This document shows positions 55,379 to 64,000 of a DNA stretch of 64,000 bases, in pieces; within the stretch, counting starts at the first letter, position 1; each line of letters begins with the position of its first letter. Made by a program: the position numbers and the translations under genes. Origin of the DNA: Cheiracanthium punctorium (Eukaryota > Arthropoda > Arachnida > Araneae > Cheiracanthiidae); NCBI GenBank assembly GCA_038373885.1, contig JAWZYV010013024.1, positions 185,143 to 249,142 on the forward strand. The letters are read 5' to 3'. The notes beneath the pieces were generated by a model, which was not told the origin of the DNA, searched no databases, and worked only from the letters and a program-made list of their open reading frames with translations.

Positions 55379-56266
55379 TAGGGCTGGGCCAAAAATAAAT
55401 ATTTACCGAACTATCTGATTTATTCCAGTATAATAAATTCGATCTTCCCCTTTTCATTTCAGGGAAATCTGGAAAACAGTTAAGTTCCAAAAATAGCGGC
55501 TGCCGATTAAAAAAAAATACCAAAACCGAATTCCGTCAGTTTTCCAGCAGTGAACAATGCTACTAAAAACTAACGCGTCAATCAAGCATTCCCGAGTCCG
55601 ATTACAATACCGAACAAAGAACTTTGTGGGATTCGTATGGAGCCTGCAAATCCATAGCTGTCGGTCAGCATATTTTATTCAATTGGAAACAGTTGACTTT
55701 TTTGTTGTTGTTTACGGGGAGTTCAGATTTTGATGACAGCTTGTATTTATACAGGTTTTTTAAAAACTGAAACTTTTCAAACTATGTTTATATTAATCTG
55801 CCATTAAATGATATGAGCTGAGATATATGAAGGGTCCAGGGGTAAAACCACTTTACAGCCTTTTTTTCGAAAATGAGATAGTGGTGCCATCTTCTAGCTT
55901 TAAATGAGCACTATCACCGCTTGAATTATTTTTGGGGTTAGAAACACTATTAAGAAGAAAAAAAAGCTATGGTATAATGGGTCAAGTTTTGGTGTAATGG
56001 GGTAAACAACTTTGTTTTTCTCAGAAGCAGAATTTTATTGTAAAGTCGTTTTACCCCTGGACCCTTCATATATTAATTTTAATTAAAGTACCAGCAATTA
56101 CTCATTAAAATCTTCTATTTTAATTAATTTTTGTATATAGCAAGTGGTTTTACGGTTTATTTGATTGCTTACATTTCAAAAATACTAAAATTAAGTGTGA
56201 AAAATATCGATATATCGTGATATAAGATGGTATCGATATTTCAAATTCCAATATCGTCCAGCCCTA
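55379..56266. mobile_element. TAGGGCTGG-ended element
   Basis: Left TAGGGCTGGGCCAAAAATA and, inverted from the right, CTAGGGCTGGACGATATTGG. About 0.89 kb. Near the right end there are repeated TATCGATAT motifs; in the middle a duplicated GGGTCCAGGGGTAAAAC / GTTTTACCCCTGGACCC inverted pair (55836 and 56047) bounds a 230-bp inner hairpin-like segment. No frame. A related start is at 51005. Confidence 0.55.
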
Positions 56267-56290
56267 GTGTGCATACCTGGGATCAACATA

Positions 56291-56400
56291 CAGTGGAACC
56301 TGCCTAATGTGACTACCCTTTGGGATGACAAAACTGGTCACCTTATACAGGTGGGTCACCTTACAAAGGTAGCACTTAACATATTTTTTTATGCTTAAAA
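56291..56400. repeat. Tigger-like end fragment
   Basis: TA followed by CAGTGGAACCTGCCTAATGT and repeats of GTCACCTTA, the look of a pogo/Tigger left end. The opposite end was not found. Confidence 0.4.
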
Positions 56401-57087
56401 TTCAAATAATACTTGCACAAACACTCTACAGTTTATTTATAACAAGATCTCAAAATCAATAAATATCCATGAAAGAGGAATGTGGGGAGTAAAACACTGA
56501 AACATTAAAATGCACATTGCATTCAAATTGTGTGCGACTTCCTTATACTTACGTTTCAATATGTATTTTAATCTTCTTGGTCACAATGAATAATAAAAAA
56601 TAATAAATATGAATAAAAAATATAAATTTCCATTTTGCAGCTCTACATATTACTAAAATACAGTTTGAATGTTTGGGTTGTTTTCATGTTTGCACAAATA
56701 TAGTTCATGATACAATTTTCACTAGTGTACATCAAGAACACATTGATGTTACAGTGCAGTGTGTTATTTAAACAAAGTTCTTAAGGGCCGGTCACCAAAT
56801 AAATCGCCAGGTTGAAAAAATGAAAAGAAATGTTAGCTGTTTGAATGTTTCGCAAAATTTGAATGTGATCCGCCACAGGGGTGATCACAACAGAGTTTTT
56901 GTAGCCTAGACAAAATTATTGTAATCCTGTGGGAAAGGAAGAAAATTAAATATATTCACAGACTAGATGCCAACAAAATGCATTATTGGACAGATGGGAG
57001 ATTTAAAATGGCAAGAGTATTACATTTAGAATAGGTAAAGGGAAATCAGAAGTACTCATAAGTGTGTGATTAACTTCATCAAAAGTA
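56401..57087. other. Stretch without a gene
   Basis: No gene seen. Confidence 0.5.
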
Positions 57088-58026
57088 CAGAGAGTGTTTA
57101 CACATTTTTAGAACGATTTTGATAAAAAATTTAAAAAATGTAAATGTTTCAGAATAAAAATTTTTGGCAGCAGCTTATTATTTGAAATGAGAAATATCGT
57201 CTGCTACTTTTAAATTTATTCTTCTTTTAAAATGTCATATATAAACAAGCTGTGGATTGAAGGATATGTTTTTGCACTTTCCGAAGAGAAATATTCTTAT
57301 TCCATAATTCAAAAACGTTGTGAAATGCATGGTATTAAAATTTCTAAGTGCAAAATAAGCAACATTATTAATCGGCAAGGTAAAAACCGTCACTCAGTAT
57401 TTCTACATGGAAAGAAGAATCCAAACGAATATCCAAAAAAGGTACGTACTGTTTCAAATGTTTCTAAAGTGAAATCGCTGGTAACAAGAGAAAATCCGCC
57501 AACACAGAAATCAATTGCAAAGTCTTTAGATACTGTCTGTAGCATCAACAAATAAAATATTAAACCAAGATTTACAACTTAAAAAAGCTAAAAAACATAA
57601 TGTTCACCAACTTTTGCCGAGAAATGTGGCTCAATGCAAACTTCAAAACGTCATACTTCGAAAACTACCATTGCATTCCTTGAAAAAATGAAGACTGATG
57701 CAGGTATTGCATATATACCTTTTCAACATATTCCTGCGAAGTCCCGACATTTCACCTATGGACTATTGTGCCTTTGGTCTGTTAAAAAGAGCTCTTTCTA
57801 ACACAAACCCACCACGATAGATGGACTCTGGAAAGTAGTGGAAGAGGAATGGAAAGCAATACCCCTGGAAATTTTACGAAAAGCTCTTCTATCGTGGAAA
57901 TCACGATGCAGACTTAGAGTCCAGCAAAAAGGCTATCAGATCGAACATTAAAAAAAAAAATGTTTACATTTTAAACATTAATTAAACGACCCCAAAATCG
58001 TTCTAAAAATGTGTAAACACCCTCTG
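57088..58026 (+). mobile_element. Tc1-like element with near-perfect ends
   Basis: 939 bp. Inverted ends CAGAGAGTGTTTACACATTT and CAGAGGGTGTTTACACATTT, matching over about 34 bp with one difference (they continue TTAGAACGATTTTG). TA flanks both ends. The element is shorter than an intact Tc1 (about 1.3-1.6 kb), so part of the transposase is missing. Confidence 0.9.
57232..57960 (+). pseudogene. Tc1-like transposase remnant
   Basis: The N-terminal part, frame 57232-57555, reads YSIIQKRCEMHGIKISKCKI and NPPTQKSIAKSL, the paired-like helix-turn-helix region. The C-terminal part at 57700-57935 reads HIPAKSR, LWKVVEEEWKAIPLEILRKA and LLSWKSRCRLRVQQKGYQIE, typical of the end of DD34E Tc1 transposases. 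The central region with the first two catalytic residues is not recognisable. Frame changes at 57555 and later. Confidence 0.8.
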
Positions 58027-58149
58027 TAATTGTAAATATGTGATTAACTGCATCCCAGACACCTCTTACGGGAAAACATGCTGAATCAATTGTAGCATCG
58101 ACAGAAATATAAAAGAATATAGACTAAAACAAGTTTTACTTTTTAATTT

Positions 58150-61100
58150 CAGTGTTCATCCTAGGCATTTTTCGAAGGGCGTAGCGCCCTGCCTGCCCTT
58201 TAAAGCAAAAAATCCTGCCCTACTTGCCCTTTCAAAAAAAATCGCCGCCCTTTTGCCACTCAAAAACAGCGCCCTGCCTGCCGCTCTTCTAGCCCCGATT
58301 TCATTCATGGCGCCATCCTCTCCCCTCTGTTTACATTTATTGCATTGCGGCATCTCTTTCCTCTTTGCTGACATTAGTTAGCACCTTCACAGATTCTAGT
58401 GTTGAGTCTAGATTGATTTGGCAGGGCGCAGCGCCCGGCGGCTCTTTTATCGTCTTTTTAGTGCCCAGCTGCCCAATTTCTCTTCTTTCTGCCCCCCTCC
58501 TTTTAAATTTTTATTATTCTTGGTCAACAATCACTACTTTTTTTTTCCTACATACCATTTGCGTCCCATCACGAAAATACGTTAAATAAAACGGCCCCTT
58601 CACAGAAATACGATTGAGTACAATAACCCAATCATAAAAATAGGTTCGAATGAAAGTGGCCCTTTCACAAAAACAGTCTATGAAATCGGATCTTTCCCAC
58701 AAGTGTAATTTATTAAAAGGCCCTTTTCAAATATTCTATTCTTTCAGATCAAAATACTGTTAATGCCTTTTTCATTGTCTGTTTTCATTTGCGCGAGCGA
58801 GTAACCCGAAAAGGCCCCTAGTGTGTTTTGTTTTTGCTGACTCAAGCTCAATCGCAGGGCAGAACTACGTCTACGTGGGCATTTCAGTTGGGAGTTGGGG
58901 GAAGAAAATAAGATTGGGAAATTTAAAATTTTACAAAGTTATCTAAATATTTCTGATTCCATTTGTCAATCCTCAAATATCGGTAGTTACGTTTATAAAT
59001 ATGTAGTTGCAAGTTATCAAACAATCATTATTCCAGTGTTCGTTGCCAGCTGTTACTCTTCTGGATGTTTTTAATAGTTTTGCACACTAACAAGTTTATT
59101 TTTTATTTCCTCCCCTAAACGATTTCCTCTTTTTAATCGGCTTTCTTAGTACATATTATTCTTAATGTATAACAGTTATTTACTAATCATATATAATTAC
59201 AGATGATACAGAAAGTATGCCTTAGCAAAACGACGTTTTGTGATTCGAAAATTCTGAGGGATTTCTTTGTTATGGCAAGCCTTTGGGGGGGGGGGGGGGG
59301 CCTTGGTTGGATGACTTTTTAAGGAGTTCTAACTTGTATTGACTTTACATCTGGATGAAACCGACCAAAACTCCAGACCGACAGTTGCGCGGCCGGGGCC
59401 TGAACGTGGGAACTTCAACACTTCATTTGTTAACCATGTTCAGTGGCTTTATCCACTCAAATCGGTCTGAAAATCGAGCTATTTCCGAATACAGCAATTG
59501 AAACACATTATGCTTTTACCAAATTAAGAGCATAATAATGATCTTTTGCTATTGCAGTGTAGTGCCAGGGTTGTTGGCTCCTGGTGCGGTCCTTCAGTTT
59601 GCCGCCCCATTCTTTTTTATGTTTAAGCATTCTGCCCCCCATTTCGGCCTTTTAGTTTTCCACCATATTATTTTTAGGTGTCCTGCCGGCCACCATCTTT
59701 GTTTTTACCTTGCCGCCCGGGCGGACCCCCCCCCCCCCTCTTTATTACGCAACAGTTTTAATTGTACTAAAGTGGAGTAACTGCAGAATTTAGTAAATCA
59801 GACTATTGACAAGATTTGGTATTCTAACTATTCATATTATGTATCTTCCGATTTTTAAAGAGTTCTCAACATTTTAATGAATGAAGCAAAAAAAAAAAAA
59901 AATAAAATAAAATAAATAAATAAATAAAAGCAATAGAAAGCTAGTTCTGGGAAAGAATGTCTTAAGAAAACAAATTGTGTCTTAAGTTATTCATAAAACT
60001 AACTGTCATCAATTTAAGCTTATTTTCAGTTTTTAAAAACTAAAAAACAAAAAAATTCGAAATGATTCTGGAAGTTTTTTTAATATGTAATTTGTTTGAG
60101 TACTTTTGACAACAGGATGCTAATTATTTTTATTAGTTTAAGCTGATTAAAAACATTTGATAGTTAAAATATTTAATACTTTTTATATTTTAAAAGTATT
60201 AAAGCAAGGTTGAAGAATGAAAATTTAGTGTTTTTAAAGAGAACTTTTTAAGTATGCTACAAAAAATTAAAAATAAAGCTATGAAAAATAAATTATTTAA
60301 AAAATAATCTTTATTTCACACATTTGGACAATTCTGTGAGTTAAAAAAATATTTATTTTAAACCTGCTAAAAAACTTACATGTAGTAATTATTTTTATTT
60401 ATTTTAAATAATAGTGCTTTTTAAAAATCTTATATTCTCTTTTCATGAATGGGCAAACATTAAATTAGAAATGAAAGAGGAAGAACAAATATATTTCAGT
60501 AATTTGATTTCATATGGTGTACATTCCAACCATTTGATGCAATACAAAATTTGCATGAATGTCATTTATTCTAGCAATCTTCTGTGTTCAGAATTCAATT
60601 TTCCCAATTTCTATAGTTATCAATTGATGGATGAGTTATATTGTTTGATCCAATTTTAAATGTCTAATAGTAATAAGGGTAACTTTGAAAATCTTTACTT
60701 GGTACTCATTCAATAATTATTGTGAACAAAAGAATTTAAATTCTGATTTATATTATTAAATTTTATTATTTTTATTATATGCTGAACACATCTATCCTAA
60801 TCCTTTTACACTGACAGTCCTTTTCTGTTTAAAAGTTTGTACCAATATAGGTAAAACATCCTATATGAATGTGATCCAGTAATTGTGGTCCAGTAGTGAT
60901 AGTGTGATAAAATTGAAGAACATAAATTAGCAGTCCCTCTGCCTTCCCCTACTGTCTAACAAATCATGTCTGGCTAAAAATTTCTGAAAACCTTCTTCAA
61001 TAAATGTACTATTCTTATAAATAATAAACATGTAAGTTATGTAATTTCGAGGAAAAAAGCAGAAAATTCAAAATTACTTTTATTAAAGCTTATTTTTTTT

Positions 61101-61572
61101 AAATCAAAAACTTCTAGTTATCTACAGATTTAATTCACATATTTATGTCATGCTTAGAGCAAAATATTATCAACAAATCCTTTTTCCTATTTCGCTTACA
61201 CTTACTTCAACAGGATATTTTCTCCAAAAGATCAGGAGAAAAAAACTAAGGCAAATTGGAAAAAATCTAACTATGCATTGTAGTCAGAACACATATTACA
61301 ACTCTACATGTTAAAGTTTCGGGGATCAGATAGTTTCAAACCAGTGTCTATATATGTTAGCTACCTGTACATTCTCGTGGAACCCCAATGTGCCGTTTTT
61401 AAGAACAGGGTGCCCTTTTTGAAATTTCCCCCCGTCGACCCTTTTTTTCTAGAGTCAACACTATTCTAATCACCTCCTCTTGTAAGTTAACCATTTTTTT
61501 ATGCCTATATAGCTATACATGAAAAATTTTAAGTGCCAATTATTTTATATGTAGACTCCTCACCCCCCATCC

Positions 61573-61609
<37 letters not shown>

Positions 61610-61985
61610 TTAGATACGATAAATGCAGATTCAATATGAAAAAGCATTGTATTGTTGGCTGACCTTTTTTCTAAAGAAGTAAATGGCAATATTCGCTTAG
61701 TACATACAGGCACGTATCCAGAAAACAGTTTGGAAGGAAGGGGGGGGGGGTCCAAATGGTAAAAAAGGTTGAATTTTTCACAAAAAGACTATCATTTTCA
61801 TTTTAGTAACAAAAATGAAAATTTTTTTGGGGGGGGGGTCCTGGACTCCCCCTAAATACGTTCTTGAGTATATATATATATATTCATATAGTGCCTCTTT
61901 ATATTCTGACGTGCCCTTGAAAGCTTAAATTGCCCTTTTTTAAGGACTAGCACCCTGCCCCTTTTTCATCCTAGGATGATCTCTG
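58150..61985. repeat. Large dispersed repeat, best-bounded copy
   Basis: Left CAGTGTTCATCCTAGGCATT and, inverted from the right, CAGAGATCATCCTAGGATGA give candidate terminal inverted repeats. TAATTT is found just outside both. The repeat is collinear with 13640-15560 in its first half, and its second half matches 18890-19290 and 6832-7022. Long C and G tracts (59283-59302, 59727-59740) and an A run (61578-61607) are inside. No transposase was recognised, so it is a non-autonomous or heavily decayed element; CAG ends suggest hAT. Confidence 0.5.
61707..61866. mobile_element. hAT MITE, 160 bp
   Basis: Ends CAGGCACGTATCCAG and, inverted, CAAGAACGTATTTAG. Flanks AGTACATA (61699-61706) and AGTATATA (61867-61874), seven of eight bases alike. 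G runs inside (61738-61750, 61829-61838). Confidence 0.7.
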
Positions 61986-62649
61986 TAATTTATCAAATTT
62001 TTTTTTATCAATTAGACACTCAAAAACCCATATTCTGCCTTACTGTGATGGATAAACCAAGCAGTGTCTATTTTCCATGGGCCGAAACCAAATTGCGAGG
62101 TGGGCAACATTATGTTTTTTCAATTTCTTTTACGATTTCAAGGACGGCTCCCATGAGGGGGCCATGAAGGCTATGGCCCCATCCAAAATTTTGTTCTACA
62201 ACTTTAGATTCGCATACATCACTGTTTTACATGTAGAATTTGCATTTTGAACAATTTATATACCTGTTTAAAATGTTCAATGCTCCCTCTCAGAATTCAG
62301 TCTGAAGCCGCGCTTAGATTTCATATCCTTTTTTAAAATTATGCAAATTTAGAGCTTTGTACAATTTTAGAAAACATGGCTGATTTTACGAATAATGATC
62401 TTATAGCCGATTTTTTTCGTCGGAAAACTTTTTGAAATGAAAATTGTGATTGTAAAGGGGAAGACCAGTGCCTGCCCAAATTTAAAGAAAAAAAACATTA
62501 CCCGATACTTTAAAAGGCTTATTATGAAAGATGTAAATGGCTTGCTGGAAGTGCTATCGTTAACGAGCAATTTGTTGGAATAGTCCACTATTTAGCAGTG
62601 AAAAAAGTTCATCTTGGATAACTGATTACAACGAAAGGCAATATGGAAT

Positions 62650-62930
62650 CATGATGTTGCTGTTCTCATACCCCTGTTTCCACTGCATTGGAAACTTTTG
62701 GAACTATTGGTATTGAGACTGATTGAGTGTTTAACATATTGAGATTTCAAAACTGTGCACGTAATAGAACTGGACAAAACAGACTTTCAAACCGCGGAAT
62801 TATATCAATTGAAATTGATTTGCTAATTACTGATAAAGAAGAAAATATATTTTTCGATTCTGTAATCAATCATTTTGCTTCTAGTGAAAAAAGAATGAAA
62901 TTTGCTTTCTTGAAGAAAGAAGAAAATTAA
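62650..62930 (+). pseudogene. Possible hAT-like C-terminal fragment
   Basis: Reading VSTALETFGTIGIETD, stop, VFNILRFQNCARNRTGQNRL, then NRGIISIEIDL. The pattern 'F..L..IK…R…..RL…..ISIE' resembles the C-terminal dimerisation region of TTF-finger hAT proteins. Upstream (62380-62650) has no continuous frame. A weak but reasonable match. Confidence 0.4.
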
Positions 62931-63002
62931 ATATTTGAACTTAAGTTTTTTTTTTTTTAAGTCTAGAGCGATATATAGGGGCACAAAATTAAGGCAGCTG
63001 TA

Positions 63003-63060
63003 CAGGGTGTCCCCAAAAGGTGAAAACGGGCTTTAAATTCTTTATCTGTTAGAGGTAAGT
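63003..63060. repeat. Tc1-type terminal repeat, left end only
   Basis: TA followed by CAGGGTGTCCCCAAAAGG, a common Tc1/mariner-type start. No matching right end appears before the window ends. Confidence 0.4.
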
Positions 63061-63344
63061 GGGTAATGTAAAATTGAAAAAAAATGTTCAAATAAGGTTG
63101 GAGGAAAGATTACGCTACGAAAAAACTCCTCTCATTAATTTTCAAAAAGTTACTTTTAAAATTTGTACGCAACCCCCCACACGAAAAAATTCTCAATTAG
63201 TAAAATATGCCCCATACACTAATGAGGTGACATACAAAATTTGATAATTATGTCCTTAAAAGTGTCAGAGATATGAAGATAAATATAACATTGACTTAAA
63301 TCTCTTTTCAGTGGCTCTCGAGGTTAAATAAAAAAGTGTGTGTG

Positions 63345-63383
63345 TGTAATCTTTACGCGCGATTGAAGTAAAACTTCTTTGAC
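63345..63383 (+). repeat. 39-bp direct repeat, copy 1
   Basis: 39 bases from TGTAATCTTTACGCGC to CTTCTTTGAC, identical to 63589-63627. Contains the small inverted motif GAAGT-AAA-ACTTC and a CGCG core that is unusual in this AT-rich DNA. Confidence 0.9.
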
Positions 63384-63588
63384 ATTGAGGTATTAGTGTA
63401 AGAGCTTAGTTGGGCCATTCTTACATAATTTTAATTTTTATGGCCTTGGCTAAAAAATGCCAATTAAGCATGTCAATCATAGATTTTTAAATATTTTTTT
63501 CAATAATTCCTTACAATCACTGCACTGGACACAAGTTTAAATGTAAAAAAAGTAAAATTTCAATATTTAAAAAACAAATGTTTGTGCG

Positions 63589-63627
63589 TGTAATCTTTAC
63601 GCGCGATTGAAGTAAAACTTCTTTGAC
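63589..63627 (+). repeat. 39-bp direct repeat, copy 2
   Basis: Identical to 63345-63383; spacing start to start is 244 bp. The text just before each copy is also similar (GTGTGTG versus GTGCG). Confidence 0.9.
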
Positions 63628-64000
63628 GTTTACGACACATATCACTGAAATGATTAAACTTAAAATAAATATCATATTATAAGTAATTATATTTATTATT
63701 CATGTACTTTACAAAGATTATATAAATGTCATATTCATATTATTCATTGGAAATAGGTACTTGAATGTCATCAAAATATTTATGCATGAAATTATAGGTT
63801 TGTGGTAACTATAATGTGAAACATAAATTTTACCCCCTAAATTTGCTAATTTTCTTGAAAATACAGCATCTATCGTTGTACCGAAACGCATTGTTGATTG
63901 AAGTCGAGAAGTATTCATGGTTAGATCCAATTTTTCTTTTTAAAAATCAACTGACGGCTCAGATTCTTGATAGCGAAAATTAACATTAAAATCTCCAGTA

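Noticed and set aside
60414..60659. 81-codon frame considered as a further AHSA1 exon
   Set aside because: No similarity to the Aha1 C-terminal domain, no splice sites in the required phase, and it lies in a dispersed repeat also found at 18.9 kb.

Overview
This is eukaryotic nuclear DNA, very AT-rich, with long homopolymer runs and many nested transposable elements. Only one conserved host gene is visible. The element mix (BEL/Pao, Penelope-like, mariner/Tc1, pogo, piggyBac, hAT, Harbinger, Copia, and two orphan invertebrate repeat proteins) suggests an arthropod. A chelicerate such as a spider is my best guess. This is inference from remembered families, not a search.

Host gene. Four plus-strand exons encode consecutive parts of the N-terminal domain of the Hsp90 co-chaperone Aha1 (AHSA1): 21259-21369, 26649-26734, 50305-50425 and 50530-50612. 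All have AG/GT borders, and their phases join without a gap. The first intron (5.3 kb) and second (23.6 kb) are packed with transposons; the third is 104 bp. I found neither the first exon(s) nor the C-terminal exons, so the window probably lies inside a much longer gene.

1-21 kb (5' of the first visible exon): a decayed multicopy orphan protein (1.7-2.7 kb, minus), a BEL/Pao retrotransposon with one LTR (3.4-6.8 kb, minus), a hAT-type MITE with 8-bp target duplication (9.8-10.6 kb), a rearranged Penelope-like element whose two ends point at each other (11.1-12.4 kb), pieces of a large dispersed repeat family and a 32-bp minisatellite.

21-26.7 kb (first visible intron): a Harbinger-like element 71 bp after the exon, a degraded mariner carrying a 93-bp fold-back, a BED-finger fragment, and a 1.26-kb element with inverted repeats of more than 200 bp and a Cys-rich protein remnant.

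26.7-50.3 kb (large intron): a TA-flanked MITE; a long-TIR element at 28.1-32.3 kb holding the C-terminal half of an orphan protein and interrupted by a pogo fragment and a Penelope-like element; a Copia tail; a hAT transposase split by about 5.1 kb of later insertions; and a second long-TIR element (47219-49770) with the N-terminal two thirds of the same orphan protein family. That second element sits inside the terminal repeat of another MITE.

50.6-64 kb: a piggyBac element with exact TTAA ends, a 308-bp tandem duplication, a Tc1-like element with near-perfect ends, a 3.8-kb dispersed repeat, and a hAT-like C-terminal fragment. Every transposase or reverse transcriptase reading frame I could follow is broken. 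The most interesting signal is the pair of long-TIR elements associated with the same orphan protein family, which may represent a poorly described DNA transposon group.
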